From the NCBI RefSeq assembly GCF_008692845.1, contig NZ_VXJW01000003.1:62001-126000 (forward strand): a DNA stretch of 64,000 nt, written 5' to 3'. This document shows positions 10,855 to 22,308 of this stretch, one piece after another. The notes beneath the pieces were generated by a model, which did not search any database, was not told where the DNA came from, and saw nothing but the letters and a program-made list of their open reading frames with translations. Source of the stretch: Salmonella enterica subsp. arizonae. GTDB taxonomy: Bacteria > Pseudomonadota > Gammaproteobacteria > Enterobacterales > Enterobacteriaceae. Made by a program: the position numbers and the translations under genes. Each line of letters begins with the position of its first letter. Within the stretch, counting starts at the first letter, position 1.

Positions 10855-11793
10855 CTATTCAAAACCGCCTTCAACCATAAGCGAATCATCTCCGTCCTCT
10901 GCAGAAAACTGATTGTAATGCCACGGGTTTTGATAGCTTTCCATCGCATGGAAAATCACCATCGCCAGCTCATTCTGGCTATCGGGATCGCGACACAGCA
11001 GATATTCCGTATCGGGCAAAGGCGGTAATCCGTCTGCGGCGCCCAGCACGCGAAGGTCGGGACTCATCATCTCGACAGGTCGAGCCGTTACGCCGAGACC
11101 GGCTTTAACTGCCGCGCGTACTGCCGGTAATGTCGAAGCCACATAGGCTAGCCGCCAGGGAATACCCGCTGCATTCAGCGTATCCAGCACCATATCGCGG
11201 AATGGGCTGGGATCGTCCAGCAACACTAATGGTACGGGTTCTCCCCTTTGCAAAACATACTCAGCCGCACAATACCAATGGGTAGGTGACGTCCGCAGGT
11301 TCAGACAGTCCAGCGAATGAGGTTGGTTAGTCGTCACCACCAAATCCACTTCCTGCAATTTAACCATATCCACCATATAGGCGTTGCGTTTAACCCGGAC
11401 ATCAAGCGCGAGTTTCGGATAAACCGAGCTGATTCGGCTAAGCAAAAAAGGCAGGATAGTGTCAGCTGATTCATCAGAAGCGCCGATTGTTAACACTCCC
11501 TGAAGATTACTAAACATTAATGATGAACACGCCTCATCATTAAAACGGAGTATTTTTCTGGCGTATCCCAGAAGCTGGATACCGTGTTCAGTCAAAAGTT
11601 TGTTACGACCATGGCGGGCGAACAATTCCTTTCCCACGAGTTGCTCAAGACGCTGCATTTGCTGGCTGACCGCAGACTGAGTACGACATACCGCCGCAGC
11701 CGCCGCGGCGAAGGTGTTCAGATCGGCAACAGCCACGAACGTTCTCAGCAGATCGAGATCGAGGTTAATTATCGGACGATTTGCATTTATCAT
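10855..11793 (-). CDS. lrhA: LysR-type regulator LrhA
   Basis: LrhA is a LysR-family regulator that in E. coli represses flhDC and thereby flagella, motility and chemotaxis, and also type 1 fimbriae. The 312-residue protein has an N-terminal winged HTH (about residues 12-70; [13 protein letters not shown] and [13 protein letters not shown] are seen) and a C-terminal effector domain. The start ATG at 11793 gives the family length although its ribosome site is weak. It is divergent from nothing nearby: more than 900 bp of AT-rich DNA lie upstream, and long leaders with small-RNA control are known for lrhA in E. coli. Confidence 0.95.
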   Translation of the reverse strand: MINANRPIINLDLDLLRTFVAVADLNTFAAAAAAVCRTQSAVSQQMQRLEQLVGKELFARHGRNKLLTEHGIQLLGYARKILRFNDEACSSLMFSNLQGVLTIGASDESADTILPFLLSRISSVYPKLALDVRVKRNAYMVDMVKLQEVDLVVTTNQPHSLDCLNLRTSPTHWYCAAEYVLQRGEPVPLVLLDDPSPFRDMVLDTLNAAGIPWRLAYVASTLPAVRAAVKAGLGVTARPVEMMSPDLRVLGAADGLPPLPDTEYLLCRDPDSQNELAMVIFHAMESYQNPWHYNQFSAEDGDDSLMVEGGFE

Positions 11794-12719
11794 AATTTTT
11801 CACTTACTGGCGGGTCATATCGGGCTGACCTGGTTAATGCTGTGCATTCAGAAACAAGCAATTCCATTTGTAACGTGCATCCTTCGCAGTGCCACCTGGT
11901 TACCCAGGTAAATGTTAGAATGTAATTGAAAATACGACCAAAACACTTCTCTTACTTGACGATATAATACCGAATGCCACCTATCTGGATATATCGAAAA
12001 AATGTGTCTACCTTTAGGCGTCTACAGATTTCTGCTAATGGTAAACGTGTAAATTTTGTAACAGCGCCAAATAATTTACCTACACGCAATGATATAAAAA
12101 ATATATTTAACAATAGGTTATGTATAATCTCGCGCCATAAAAATTAGCAAAAAACGCAGACTACGCCCCGTTTCGGCTCATTATCTTAACCTAAAACCGC
12201 TATATTTATAAGTATTATTACGAATAATCTTAATCCGGGATATGTTATACTAATCGGACCAGCAAGATATTATTACGGCTTTAGTAAATGCTTTTTAAAT
12301 ATTAAATAATAATTAATTAAGAATCCTACCATTCATTAATTATACTTAACAATGCTTTCACGCCATCTGTCGCCGGAAAGGTCTAACCCTCTCATTTAAC
12401 CGTTAATACTCAGTATTTCCGAAATAGTCGGCGCTACACTATCGATGAATTCTTATCTCTCATAAAACAGTTAATGTTCAAAAAAATAAAACGCCGCCTC
12501 ACGAGCAATCATCCAGAATAAAATACCACACCTTAAAATAAAAACAGGAAATCCATCCAATAAAGTGACTTTTCAAAGACTTAAATAGCGAAAAAGCACT
12601 TTAAAAATAAACAAAATCTTCTTCTGCCAACTCTTCAAAACTCACCGTCGTGGGAGTACATTGTTTCGTGCTGACTTCCACGGCAGGGAGTGGCAATAAC
12701 AGCTAAAAGGTCAAGATTC
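11794..12719. promoter_or_regulatory. Long AT-rich intergenic region between lrhA and alaA
   Basis: This 926-bp region separates the divergent genes lrhA and alaA. It is markedly AT-rich, especially 12090-12350. It should contain the lrhA promoter and long leader (minus) and the alaA promoter (plus). TATAAT hexamers are seen on the plus strand at 12123-12128 and near 11964, both without a good -35 box. An inverted repeat ACCTGG/CCAGGT sits at 11894-11909 within the expected lrhA leader. No coding frame with a convincing ribosome site was found. Confidence 0.6.
12645..12686 (+). promoter_or_regulatory. Hairpin in the alaA leader
   Basis: CGTGGGAG (12649-12656) pairs with CTTCCACG (12675-12682), extended by two outer pairs, around an 18-base loop. 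It ends about 35 bases before the alaA start, so it would form in the 5' untranslated RNA. No T-run follows, so it is not a simple terminator. Function is unknown. Confidence 0.35.
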
Positions 12720-13934
12720 ATGTCACCCATTGAAAAATCCAGCAAACTCGAAAACGTCTGTTATGACATTCGTGGACCCGTTCTGAAAGAAGCGAAACGC
12801 CTTGAAGAAGAAGGTAATAAAGTTCTTAAACTGAATATCGGCAACCCCGCCCCCTTCGGATTCGAAGCGCCGGACGAAATTCTGGTCGATGTCATCCGTA
12901 ATTTGCCGACGGCGCAAGGGTATTGCGACTCGAAAGGGCTTTATTCCGCTCGTAAAGCAATTATGCAGCATTATCAGGCCCGTGGAATGCGCGATGTGAC
13001 CGTGGAAGATATCTATATTGGTAACGGCGTTTCCGAGCTGATCGTTCAGGCGATGCAAGCGTTGCTTAACAGTGGCGATGAAATGCTGGTTCCCGCCCCC
13101 GATTATCCGTTATGGACGGCGGCAGTCTCGCTTTCCAGCGGCAAGGCGGTACACTATCTTTGCGATGAATCTTCCGACTGGTTCCCGGATCTTGACGATA
13201 TCCGCGCCAAAATCACCCCGCGTACGCGCGGCATTGTTATTATTAATCCAAACAACCCTACTGGCGCCGTTTATTCTAAAGAATTGTTGATGGAAATTGT
13301 CAACATTGCGCGCGAGCATAACCTCATCATCTTCGCCGATGAAATTTATGACAAGATTCTCTATGAAGACGCCGAACATCACTCAATCGCCGCACTGGCG
13401 CCAGACCTACTGACTATCACCTTTAATGGTCTGTCTAAAACCTATCGCGTCGCCGGATTCCGCCAGGGTTGGATGGTATTGAACGGGCCGAAAAAACATG
13501 CGAAGGGCTATATTGAAGGGCTGGATATGTTAGCTTCAATGCGGTTGTGCGCCAACGTTCCGGCGCAACACGCCATTCAGACCGCGCTCGGCGGCTATCA
13601 AAGCATTAGCGAATTTATTCTTCCCGGCGGCCGTCTGTATGAACAGCGCAACCGCGCCTGGGAGTTGATTAACGATATCCCCGGCGTCTCCTGCGTGAAA
13701 CCGCGCGGCGCGTTGTACATGTTCCCGAAGATCGACGCTAAACGTTTCAATATTCACGACGACCAGAAGATGGTGCTGGACTTCCTGTTACAGGAGAAGG
13801 TGCTGCTGGTGCAAGGTACCGCCTTTAACTGGCCGTGGCCGGATCACTTCCGTATTGTGACGCTACCGCGTGAAGATGACCTGGAGATGGCCATCAACCG
13901 CTTTGGACGCTTCCTCTCAGGCTACCATCAATAA
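12720..13934 (+). CDS. alaA: Glutamate-pyruvate aminotransferase AlaA
   Basis: AlaA (YfbQ) is a PLP aminotransferase that makes L-alanine from pyruvate and glutamate. The 404-residue fold-type I protein has the NPNNPTG motif at about 176-182, the Asp of FADEIYD near 207 and the Schiff-base Lys240 in the GLSKTYRVAG motif. The start MSPIEKSS is chosen because AAGG precedes it by 8 bases and it matches E. coli; an in-frame ATG ten codons upstream is in the leader. In E. coli the gene answers to Lrp. Confidence 0.95.
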   Translation: MSPIEKSSKLENVCYDIRGPVLKEAKRLEEEGNKVLKLNIGNPAPFGFEAPDEILVDVIRNLPTAQGYCDSKGLYSARKAIMQHYQARGMRDVTVEDIYIGNGVSELIVQAMQALLNSGDEMLVPAPDYPLWTAAVSLSSGKAVHYLCDESSDWFPDLDDIRAKITPRTRGIVIINPNNPTGAVYSKELLMEIVNIAREHNLIIFADEIYDKILYEDAEHHSIAALAPDLLTITFNGLSKTYRVAGFRQGWMVLNGPKKHAKGYIEGLDMLASMRLCANVPAQHAIQTALGGYQSISEFILPGGRLYEQRNRAWELINDIPGVSCVKPRGALYMFPKIDAKRFNIHDDQKMVLDFLLQEKVLLVQGTAFNWPWPDHFRIVTLPREDDLEMAINRFGRFLSGYHQ

Positions 13935-13939
13935 TCTTA

Positions 13940-13967
13940 AATTCAGGCTACTTCGGTAGCCTGAATT
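13940..13967 (+). terminator. Hairpin after alaA
   Basis: A perfect 12-bp stem (13940-13951 with 13956-13967) closed by a TTCG tetraloop lies 6 bp after alaA. No proper T-run follows, so it may stabilise the mRNA end or act as a weak terminator before yfbR. Confidence 0.6.
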
Positions 13968-14027
13968 GCATCTTCGTCTCCCTCCCCGCACAATGAAGTC
14001 TGCCGCAGTGAAGACAAAAGGTAATCT

Positions 14028-14627
14028 ATGAAGCAGAGCCACTTTTTCGCCCATCTCTCCCGCCTGAAGCTGATTAATCGTTGGCCGCTGATGCGTAACG
14101 TGCGCACAGAAAACGTCTCCGAGCATAGTCTGCAGGTGGCGATGGTCGCCCATGCTTTGGCAGCGATAAAAAACCGTAAATTTGGCGGACAGCTCAACGC
14201 TGAACACATCGCGCTTCTGGCGATGTACCATGATACCTCTGAAGTACTGACCGGCGATCTACCGACGCCGGTAAAATATTTTAATTCCCAGATTGCCCAG
14301 GAATATAAAGCCATCGAAAAAATCGCTCAGCAAAAGTTGGTTGATATGGCGCCGGATGAATTACGTGATATTTTTGCCCCGCTTATTGATGAAAATGCCT
14401 GGAGCGAAGAAGAACAGGCCATCGTGAAACAGGCCGACGCGCTTTGCGCCTACCTGAAATGTCTGGAAGAGTTATCGGCGGGAAATAATGAGTTTAAGCT
14501 TGCGAAAACGCGGCTGGAAAAAACGCTGGCATTACGCCGTAGCCAAGAGATGGACTATTTTATGGCGGTGTTCGTGCCAAGTTTCCATCTTTCTCTTGAT
14601 GAGATAAGCCAGGATTCACCGCTTTAG
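14028..14627 (+). CDS. yfbR: 5'-deoxynucleotidase YfbR
   Basis: YfbR is an HD-domain phosphohydrolase that removes phosphate from deoxyribonucleoside 5'-monophosphates. The 199-residue protein has the metal ligands His33 (SEHSLQVA), His68-Asp69 (MYHDTSE) and a later Asp in the KQADAL stretch. It follows alaA by 93 bp, with an AGGTAATCT-type ribosome site before the ATG. REP sequences follow directly after the stop. Confidence 0.95.
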   Translation: MKQSHFFAHLSRLKLINRWPLMRNVRTENVSEHSLQVAMVAHALAAIKNRKFGGQLNAEHIALLAMYHDTSEVLTGDLPTPVKYFNSQIAQEYKAIEKIAQQKLVDMAPDELRDIFAPLIDENAWSEEEQAIVKQADALCAYLKCLEELSAGNNEFKLAKTRLEKTLALRRSQEMDYFMAVFVPSFHLSLDEISQDSPL

Positions 14628-14628
14628 T

Positions 14629-14701
14629 AGCCGGATGGCGGCTGACGCCTTATCTGCCCTACGGGATGAGTAGGCCTGATAGACATAGCGCCATCAGGCA
14701 T
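14629..14701. repeat. REP/BIME pair between yfbR and yfbS
   Basis: Two REP palindromic units in opposite orientation (GCCGGATGGCGGC type at 14629-14661 and a diverged GCCTGAT/ATCAGGC unit at 14670-14701) lie between the convergent ends of yfbR and yfbS. Confidence 0.8.
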
Positions 14702-14715
14702 TCCCCCGCATATGT

Positions 14716-16542
14716 TTAAAACGGGAACAACATCGGAATCATCACGATACAGACCGCCATTACAATGAGAGTGAACGGCACGCCAAGTTTTACAAAATCG
14801 CTAAAACTATAGCTTCCCGGCCCCAGAACCAGCGTATTGACCGGCGAGGAAACCGGCGTCATAAAGGCGGCCGATGCCGCCATCGCCACCGCCATCGCAA
14901 ACGGATAAGGCGATACGCCCATCGATTTCGCCGCCGCCAGTGCAATCGGCGCCATCAGTACCGCCGTTGCCGTGTTAGAAATAAACAGTCCTATGGCGGC
15001 GCACAGCACAAACAGACATCCCAGCATCATATACGGCCCATAGCCGCCGCCGATATCCATTAATCCTTTCACCACCAGAGAGACGCCGCCGGTTTTTTGC
15101 AGCGCCAGCGCAAACGGCATCATACCCACAATCAAAATAATGCTCGGCCAGTGAATTGCTTTGTATGCGCTTTCAGCATCAATACAACGAAATTTCCCCA
15201 TTAGCAGGCAGGCGATAATCGCCGCGATCGGGTTAGGGATTTCATCGGTCAACATCAGCGCCACCATGAGTACCAGGCAGAAAATAGCATGCGGCGCCTG
15301 GCTGTGCGCCGGAGAGGCTTCGCTGACCTCGACCGGCATATTCAGCACCACAAAGTCGCGGCCTTTTTGCCCAAGCTGGCTGATTAATTTCCAGTTCCCC
15401 ACGACCAGAATAATATCGCCCATCAATAACGGCTCATCGGCCAGCGATCCTTCCAGCGCGATGCCGTCACGTTTCAGGCCGACCACATTCAGTCCGTAAC
15501 GGGTACGGAAGGCGATTTCACGCACCGACTTGCCTATTAGTTCAGACTCCGGAATAAGCGAAATTTCCGCCATCCCGACATCCAACGCCTGATCGGAAAA
15601 ATATTCTCCACGCAATACCATCGGTTCCAGCAGTTGCTCGGCGCAAAACTCTCTGAGATCAACCTCCACCGCCGACATATCAATCAGCAGAACGTCGCGA
15701 GCGCGAAATTCCGATACGCCGTTCACATTGACGATAACCCGCCGAAAGCGCCGCCAGCGTTCAACGCCGATAACATTTGCGCCATAACGTTCGCGCAGTT
15801 TAAGGTCGTCCAGCCGCTGTCCCACCATCGGCGAACCAGGGCGAATCGCCAGGCGACGAGCGCGTCCCGTCAGGCGGTACTCACGGATAAGGTCGCGGAA
15901 AGTGCGCCGCTTACCGCCCTGCTGTCCGGGCGCATCGCCTTTTAGCATGAAGCGCATCACCAGCATATAAACAATACCGAGCGCCAGCACCACTAGTCCC
16001 AGCGGCGTCACGCTAAAAAAACTGAATCCGTGAAGGCCTTCACGCAGCAGTTCACTGTTAACCACCAGGTTCGGCGGCGTCGCCACCAGCGTCATCATCC
16101 CGCTGATAAGTCCGGCAAAACTAAGCGGCATCATCAGACGCGAAGGCGAGGTCTGCATATGCATAGAAACACTAAGAACGACGGGGATAAAAATCGCCAC
16201 CACGCCGGTTGAACTCATGAAAGCGCCAAGCCCGGCGACGGTGATCATCAGTAAAACCAGCATCTTGATTTCACTGCTGCCCGCCATTTTAACCAGCCAG
16301 GTGCCGACCACCGTAGCAACGCCGGTGCGCACAAGGCCGTCGCCAATAATAAATAAGGCGGCGATAAGAATGACATTCGGATCGCTAAAGCCGGAGAAGG
16401 CTTCCGGAAGGGTCAAGGTACCGCTAAGAACAAAAGCGACAATGACGAATAAAGCAACCGCATCCATACGTACTTTGCCCGTCGCAAACAACACGACGGC
16501 AATCACCAGTAAAGAGAGAACCCAAATCAATTCACCGTTCAC
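14716..16542 (-). CDS. yfbS: DASS-family inner-membrane transporter with two TrkA-C domains
   Basis: YfbS is a predicted sodium- or proton-coupled anion transporter of the divalent anion/sodium symporter family; its substrate is unknown. The 608-residue protein has two membrane halves (about 1-200 and 400-608) around a cytoplasmic part with two RCK/TrkA-C regulatory domains (about 215-390). The [11 protein letters not shown] and [14 protein letters not shown] motifs near the C-terminus are typical of the family. The start is GTG at 16542 with AAGGA six bases before it; no ATG is available in this frame nearby. Confidence 0.9.
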   Translation of the reverse strand: MNGELIWVLSLLVIAVVLFATGKVRMDAVALFVIVAFVLSGTLTLPEAFSGFSDPNVILIAALFIIGDGLVRTGVATVVGTWLVKMAGSSEIKMLVLLMITVAGLGAFMSSTGVVAIFIPVVLSVSMHMQTSPSRLMMPLSFAGLISGMMTLVATPPNLVVNSELLREGLHGFSFFSVTPLGLVVLALGIVYMLVMRFMLKGDAPGQQGGKRRTFRDLIREYRLTGRARRLAIRPGSPMVGQRLDDLKLRERYGANVIGVERWRRFRRVIVNVNGVSEFRARDVLLIDMSAVEVDLREFCAEQLLEPMVLRGEYFSDQALDVGMAEISLIPESELIGKSVREIAFRTRYGLNVVGLKRDGIALEGSLADEPLLMGDIILVVGNWKLISQLGQKGRDFVVLNMPVEVSEASPAHSQAPHAIFCLVLMVALMLTDEIPNPIAAIIACLLMGKFRCIDAESAYKAIHWPSIILIVGMMPFALALQKTGGVSLVVKGLMDIGGGYGPYMMLGCLFVLCAAIGLFISNTATAVLMAPIALAAAKSMGVSPYPFAMAVAMAASAAFMTPVSSPVNTLVLGPGSYSFSDFVKLGVPFTLIVMAVCIVMIPMLFPF

Positions 16543-16618
16543 AACATATCCTTGTCAGATGAGTAGATAACGTGATTCTGCCATAAATATGCCCCGCCAG
16601 AGCGGGGCGATATCATGA

Positions 16619-17278
16619 TCAGGTCTTTCTTACCACCACCACATTGCCGTTTGGTTGTTTAGCGACCGACAATTGCGTCAGGCTATCCAACACAAAATCA
16701 ACGTCCTTCAGACGCGGCGTGTCAGCCGGCGCATTGACCGCAATGACATGGCAGCCCGCAGCCAGCCCGGACAGCACGCCAGCCGGGGCATCTTCCACCA
16801 CGGCGCACTCCTGAGGCGCCAGGCCAAGCAGTTGCGCGCCGAGCAAATACGCATCCGGCTCCGGCTTGCCGCGTTTGACTCGTTCGGCGGTGACAAACAC
16901 TTCTGGCGCAGGAAGGCCCGCGACCTGATGGCGCGCACGGGCGACCGGCATCGAACCGGAGGTGACGATAGCCCACGGAATGCCCACGTTATTCAGATGA
17001 TTGAGTAAATCCATCGCCCCAGGCAACGCGGTAATCCCTACGGTCTCAGTGGCTTCTATTTGCTCCAGGCGCGTAAACTCGGCGGCAATTTCCGCCTCCG
17101 ATTTCCCCGGCATAAAATGCCGCAGCGAGGTGATCGCCTGTTTACCGTGGATAAAACCTAACACCTCATCATGATCGAGATTGAAGCGATCGGCCCAGTT
17201 ACACCACGCGCGCTCTACCGCAGGTAAGGAATCCACCAACGTACCATCTAAATCGAACAGAAAACCCTTACACTGCAC
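16619..17278 (-). CDS. yfbT: HAD-superfamily sugar phosphatase YfbT
   Basis: YfbT (HxpA) is a HAD-like phosphatase acting on sugar phosphates. The DLDGTLVDS catalytic motif with its nucleophile Asp, the Thr/Ser motif VTSGS, the KPEPDAYL Lys and the acidic VVEDAPAG motif are all present. A GTG start at 17278 is preferred, since GAGGGG lies 6 bases before it and it gives 219 residues like the E. coli protein; upstream ATGs would overlap yfbU. It starts 10 bp after yfbU ends and is likely cotranscribed with it. Confidence 0.88.
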   Translation of the reverse strand: MQCKGFLFDLDGTLVDSLPAVERAWCNWADRFNLDHDEVLGFIHGKQAITSLRHFMPGKSEAEIAAEFTRLEQIEATETVGITALPGAMDLLNHLNNVGIPWAIVTSGSMPVARARHQVAGLPAPEVFVTAERVKRGKPEPDAYLLGAQLLGLAPQECAVVEDAPAGVLSGLAAGCHVIAVNAPADTPRLKDVDFVLDSLTQLSVAKQPNGNVVVVRKT

Positions 17279-17288
17279 GCTTACCCCC

Positions 17289-17847
<559 letters not shown>

Positions 17848-17866
17848 ATGCGTAATCCGGGGTCAA

Positions 17867-18322
17867 TTACAAATCATCCAGGAAAGTTTTATCCAGTTGT
17901 TTGAAGGCGCGCTTAAGCGTGTCAGCTAATGCCTGGTAATCCGGCTTTCCTTCTACCGGCGCCAGCGCTTGTCCAGCCTCCTGCAATTTACCGCGAACTT
18001 CGTAAAACCAGTTAAGGATTGAAGGCGGCAAGGGCGTCACGGAACGTTTCCCTAACCACCATAATCCCTGCATAGGCAAGCTCAGGGCGAACAGGGCGGT
18101 CGCCACGGCCGGACCTAACTGACCGCCCAGCGCTATCTGCCAGCATAACGTAAAGACCGCGACAGGCGGCATAAATCGTATGGCATAGCGCGTCATACGA
18201 ATGACGCGGTTTTCGACGAAAACGGGCGCCAGCCGTTTTTCCATCGGCCACGTCTTCGCGTAGTGCTGCCCCCGGCGGAATAAGCTAAAAAAATTTACGG
18301 AGCGATGATCCGGTGTCGACAT
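17867..18322 (-). CDS. yfbV: UPF0208 membrane protein YfbV
   Basis: YfbV is a 151-residue inner-membrane protein (DUF412) with two transmembrane helices (about residues 45-95). In E. coli it has been linked to chromosome macrodomain organisation, limiting the Ter domain. The N-terminus is polar and the C-terminal half is soluble and charged. It is divergent from ackA and shares the 339-bp control region with it. Confidence 0.92.
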   Translation of the reverse strand: MSTPDHRSVNFFSLFRRGQHYAKTWPMEKRLAPVFVENRVIRMTRYAIRFMPPVAVFTLCWQIALGGQLGPAVATALFALSLPMQGLWWLGKRSVTPLPPSILNWFYEVRGKLQEAGQALAPVEGKPDYQALADTLKRAFKQLDKTFLDDL

Positions 18323-18661
18323 GGCCTACCTCAACTTCACATATAAAATTTAAAAAATTTGTGCAAAACAACAACTACGAGGGACAACGTTCAAAACATT
18401 TTGTCTTCGATACCCACTATCAGGTATCCTGTGTCGGCCTGTCAAAGGCCGGTAGTTTAAAATCATTGAGTCGTCAATATTACACATAGTATGCCATTGG
18501 CTGAAAAATACGCAAAATGGCATAGACTCAAAGGTATTTCTTCCATCATGCTAAAAAAGACTCCTGCGCATGATGTTAATCATAAATGTCAGGGCTATCA
18601 TGCGCTACGCTCTATGGCTCACTGACGTTTTTTTAGCCACGTATCATAAATAGGTACTTCC
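18323..18661. promoter_or_regulatory. Divergent yfbV-ackA control region
   Basis: This 339-bp stretch should hold the ackA promoters and the yfbV promoter. A TGAT-GTTA-ATCA core with A/T flanks (18570-18583) resembles an FNR box, which fits the known anaerobic control of ackA in E. coli. A 9-bp inverted repeat TATGCCATT/AATGGCATA (18490-18498 and 18516-18524) could form a hairpin. No coding frame was seen. Confidence 0.5.
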
Positions 18662-19864
18662 ATGTCGAGTAAGTTAGTACTGGTTCTGAACTGCGGTAGT
18701 TCTTCACTGAAATTTGCAATTATTGATGCAGTTAATGGTGATGAATACCTTTCTGGTTTAGCCGAATGTTTCCATCTGCCAGAAGCACGCATCAAATGGA
18801 AAATGGACGGCAGTAAACAAGAAGCGGCTCTAGGTGCAGGCGCCGCTCACAGTGAAGCGCTGAACTTTATCGTTAACACTATTCTGGCACAAAAACCAGA
18901 ACTGTCTGCGCAGTTAACTGCAATTGGTCACCGTATCGTACACGGCGGCGAGAAGTATACCAGCTCCGTAGTCATTGATGAGTCCGTCATTCAGGGCATC
19001 AAAGATTCCGCCTCTTTCGCACCGCTGCATAACCCGGCTCACCTGATTGGTATCGCCGAAGCGCTGAAATCTTTCCCGCAGCTAAAAGACAAAAACGTTG
19101 CGGTGTTCGACACTGCCTTCCATCAGACTATGCCGGAAGAGTCTTATCTGTATGCCCTGCCGTATAGCCTGTACAAAGAACACGGCATTCGCCGCTATGG
19201 CGCACACGGCACCAGCCACTTCTATGTAACTCAGGAAGCGGCAAAAATGCTGAACAAGCCGGTAGAAGAGCTGAACATTATCACCTGCCACCTGGGCAAC
19301 GGTGGTTCTGTTTCTGCTATCCGTAACGGTAAATGCGTGGATACCTCTATGGGTCTGACCCCGCTGGAAGGCCTGGTTATGGGTACCCGTTCCGGCGATA
19401 TCGATCCAGCAATCATCTTCCACCTGCACGACACTCTGGGCATGAGCGTGGATCAGATCAACAAAATGCTGACCAAAGAGTCCGGTCTGCTGGGTCTGAC
19501 TGAAGTGACCAGCGACTGCCGTTATGTTGAAGACAACTACGCCACCAAAGAAGACGCAAAACGTGCGATGGACGTTTACTGCCACCGCCTGGCGAAATAC
19601 ATCGGTTCTTACACCGCTCTGATGGACGGTCGTCTGGATGCAGTCGTGTTCACCGGTGGTATCGGTGAAAACGCCGCGATGGTTCGCGAACTGTCTCTGG
19701 GTAAACTGGGCGTGCTGGGCTTTGAAGTCGACCACGAACGTAACCTGGCGGCCCGCTTCGGCAAGTCTGGTTTCATCAACAAAGAAGGCACTCGCCCTGC
19801 GGTGGTAATCCCAACCAACGAAGAGCTGGTCATCGCGCAAGACGCGAGCCGTCTGACTGCCTGA
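18662..19864 (+). CDS. ackA: Acetate kinase
   Basis: AckA interconverts acetyl phosphate plus ADP with acetate plus ATP, the energy-yielding step of the acetate pathway. The 400-residue protein is an ASKHA-fold kinase: the N-terminal [13 protein letters not shown] motif, the [10 protein letters not shown] motif near residue 148 and the GIGENA stretch near residue 330 are conserved. A hairpin follows its stop, and pta begins 76 bp later, so the two can be read together or separately. Codon use is that of a highly expressed gene. Confidence 0.97.
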   Translation: MSSKLVLVLNCGSSSLKFAIIDAVNGDEYLSGLAECFHLPEARIKWKMDGSKQEAALGAGAAHSEALNFIVNTILAQKPELSAQLTAIGHRIVHGGEKYTSSVVIDESVIQGIKDSASFAPLHNPAHLIGIAEALKSFPQLKDKNVAVFDTAFHQTMPEESYLYALPYSLYKEHGIRRYGAHGTSHFYVTQEAAKMLNKPVEELNIITCHLGNGGSVSAIRNGKCVDTSMGLTPLEGLVMGTRSGDIDPAIIFHLHDTLGMSVDQINKMLTKESGLLGLTEVTSDCRYVEDNYATKEDAKRAMDVYCHRLAKYIGSYTALMDGRLDAVVFTGGIGENAAMVRELSLGKLGVLGFEVDHERNLAARFGKSGFINKEGTRPAVVIPTNEELVIAQDASRLTA

Positions 19865-19869
19865 TATCA

Positions 19870-19898
19870 CACCGCCAGCCTCGCTGGCGGTGCTGTTT
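19870..19898 (+). terminator. Hairpin between ackA and pta
   Basis: CACCGCCAGC pairs perfectly with GCTGGCGGTG around a 3-base loop (19870-19892), followed by CTGTTTTG. It begins 5 bp after the ackA stop and is likely a partial terminator that lowers pta expression. Confidence 0.7.
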
Positions 19899-19940
19899 TG
19901 TAACCCGCCCGCGCTGGGTGGTAACGAAAGAGGATAAACC

Positions 19941-22085
19941 GTGTCCCGTATTATTATGCTGATCCCTACCGGAACCAGTGTTGGCCTGACCAGCGTCAGC
20001 CTCGGCGTCATCCGCGCTATGGAACGCAAAGGCGTTCGTCTGAGCGTCTTTAAGCCTATCGCCCAGCCGCGCGCTGGCGGCGATGCGCCTGACCAGACTA
20101 CCACGATCGTTCGCGCGAACTCTACTCTGCCGGCGGCTGAACCGCTGAAGATGAGCCACGTTGAATCTCTGCTCTCCAGCAATCAGAAAGACGTGCTGAT
20201 GGAAGAGATCATCGCAAACTACCACGCAAATACCAAAGACGCGGAAGTGGTGCTGGTTGAAGGTCTGGTTCCGACCCGTAAACATCAGTTCGCTCAGTCT
20301 CTGAACTATGAAATCGCGAAAACGCTGAATGCGGAAATCGTCTTTGTCATGTCTCAGGGCACCGACACGCCAGAACAACTAAACGAGCGCATCGAACTGA
20401 CGCGCAGCAGCTTCGGCGGCGCGAAAAACACCAATATCACTGGCGTTATCGTCAACAAACTGAATGCGCCGGTTGATGAACAAGGCCGTACTCGTCCGGA
20501 TCTGTCCGAGATTTTCGACGACTCTTCCAAAGCGCAGGTCATCAAAATCGATCCAGCTAAACTGCAGGAATCCAGCCCGCTGCCAGTTCTGGGCGCGGTG
20601 CCGTGGAGCTTCGACCTGATTGCGACCCGCGCTATCGATATGGCGCGTCACCTGAACGCGACCATCATTAATGAAGGCGATATCAAAACCCGCCGCGTTA
20701 AATCCGTCACGTTCTGCGCGCGTAGTATTCCGCATATGCTGGAGCATTTCCGTGCAGGGTCGCTGTTAGTAACCTCCGCTGATCGTCCGGACGTGCTGGT
20801 TGCAGCCTGCCTGGCGGCAATGAACGGCGTGGAAATCGGCGCTCTGCTGCTGACCGGCGGCTATGAAATGGACGCGCGCATTTCTAAACTGTGCGAACGC
20901 GCCTTCGCCACTGGCCTGCCGGTCTTTATGGTGAATACCAACACCTGGCAGACCTCGCTGAGCCTGCAAAGCTTCAACTTGGAAGTGCCGGTTGATGACC
21001 ACGAGCGCATCGAGAAAGTTCAGGAATACGTTGCGAACTACATTAACGCTGACTGGGTCGAGTCGCTGACGGCGACTTCCGAGCGTAGCCGTCGTCTCTC
21101 TCCGCCGGCGTTCCGCTACCAACTGACCGAACTGGCGCGTAAAGCCGGTAAACGCGTAGTGCTGCCGGAAGGCGATGAACCACGAACCGTCAAAGCGGCG
21201 GCAATCTGCGCTGAACGCGGTATCGCCACTTGCGTACTGCTGGGCAACCCGGATGAAATCAACCGCGTCGCGGCATCCCAGGGCGTTGAGCTGGGCGCAG
21301 GCATTGAAATCGTCGATCCGGAAGTGGTGCGTGAAAGCTATGTCGCCCGCCTGGTTGAGCTGCGTAAGAGCAAAGGCATGACCGAACCGGTTGCCCGCGA
21401 ACAACTGGAAGACAACGTGGTGCTCGGTACGCTGATGCTGGAGCAGGACGAAGTCGACGGTCTGGTTTCCGGCGCGGTCCACACCACCGCAAACACCATC
21501 CGTCCGCCGCTGCAGCTTATTAAAACCGCGCCTGGCAGCTCCCTGGTCTCTTCTGTGTTCTTCATGCTGCTGCCGGAACAGGTTTACGTTTACGGCGACT
21601 GCGCAATCAACCCAGACCCGACCGCAGAACAACTGGCAGAAATCGCGATTCAGTCTGCGGATTCCGCCATTGCCTTCGGTATCGAACCGCGTGTAGCGAT
21701 GCTTTCCTACTCCACCGGCACCTCTGGCGCGGGCAGCGATGTAGAGAAAGTACGCGAAGCGACGCGTCTGGCGCAGGAAAAACGTCCTGACCTGATGATC
21801 GACGGTCCGTTGCAGTACGACGCCGCGGTCATGGCTGACGTAGCGAAATCCAAAGCGCCGAACTCGCCGGTTGCTGGTCGCGCTACCGTGTTCATCTTCC
21901 CGGATCTGAACACCGGTAACACCACCTACAAAGCGGTACAGCGTTCTGCCGACCTGATCTCCATCGGGCCGATGCTGCAAGGTATGCGCAAGCCGGTGAA
22001 CGACCTGTCCCGTGGCGCGCTGGTTGACGATATCGTCTACACCATCGCCCTGACGGCGATCCAGGCTTCTCAACAGCAGCAGTAA
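19941..22085 (+). CDS. pta: Phosphate acetyltransferase
   Basis: Pta converts acetyl-CoA and phosphate to acetyl phosphate; with AckA it excretes or assimilates acetate and sets the acetyl-phosphate pool. The 714-residue protein is the long enterobacterial form: an N-terminal P-loop-like domain ([12 protein letters not shown] near residue 8), a DRTGG-type middle domain (about 225-340) and the C-terminal PTA/PTB catalytic domain (about 390-710). GTG starts the frame with AAAGAGGA about 7 bases upstream. Long antisense frames over it are shadows. Confidence 0.97.
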   Translation: MSRIIMLIPTGTSVGLTSVSLGVIRAMERKGVRLSVFKPIAQPRAGGDAPDQTTTIVRANSTLPAAEPLKMSHVESLLSSNQKDVLMEEIIANYHANTKDAEVVLVEGLVPTRKHQFAQSLNYEIAKTLNAEIVFVMSQGTDTPEQLNERIELTRSSFGGAKNTNITGVIVNKLNAPVDEQGRTRPDLSEIFDDSSKAQVIKIDPAKLQESSPLPVLGAVPWSFDLIATRAIDMARHLNATIINEGDIKTRRVKSVTFCARSIPHMLEHFRAGSLLVTSADRPDVLVAACLAAMNGVEIGALLLTGGYEMDARISKLCERAFATGLPVFMVNTNTWQTSLSLQSFNLEVPVDDHERIEKVQEYVANYINADWVESLTATSERSRRLSPPAFRYQLTELARKAGKRVVLPEGDEPRTVKAAAICAERGIATCVLLGNPDEINRVAASQGVELGAGIEIVDPEVVRESYVARLVELRKSKGMTEPVAREQLEDNVVLGTLMLEQDEVDGLVSGAVHTTANTIRPPLQLIKTAPGSSLVSSVFFMLLPEQVYVYGDCAINPDPTAEQLAEIAIQSADSAIAFGIEPRVAMLSYSTGTSGAGSDVEKVREATRLAQEKRPDLMIDGPLQYDAAVMADVAKSKAPNSPVAGRATVFIFPDLNTGNTTYKAVQRSADLISIGPMLQGMRKPVNDLSRGALVDDIVYTIALTAIQASQQQQ

Positions 22086-22102
22086 CATAACAGTACCAGC
22101 AA

Positions 22103-22195
22103 ATGCCGGATGGCGGCGTGAACGCCTCATCCGGCCTACAGGTGAGATATCGTTGTAGGCCGGATAAGACGCGTTAGCATCACCATCCGGCATTC
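22103..22195. repeat. BIME after pta
   Basis: Two REP units in opposite orientation, GCCGGATGGCGGC... and ...CACCATCCGGC, each ending in a GTAGGCC/GGCCTAC tail, flank a short spacer. They lie 18 bp after the pta stop. Confidence 0.88.
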
Positions 22196-22308
22196 TGCTA
22201 TTTATCCTGCAAAGCCGGAATTTTTTGCTTAACTGCGCTGCATCAATGAATAACTATTCCCTTCTTCTCATACTTAGCCTCTTTGCTTTGCAACAGGGAT
22301 AGTCCGTC

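Noticed and set aside
19082-20182. A 366-codon minus-strand frame over ackA-pta
   Set aside because: Antisense shadow of two highly biased genes; it spans the ackA terminator and has no recognisable domain.
20766-22193. A 475-codon minus-strand frame over pta
   Set aside because: A shadow of pta: low-complexity Arg/Gly/Val composition, no motif, and it runs into a REP element.
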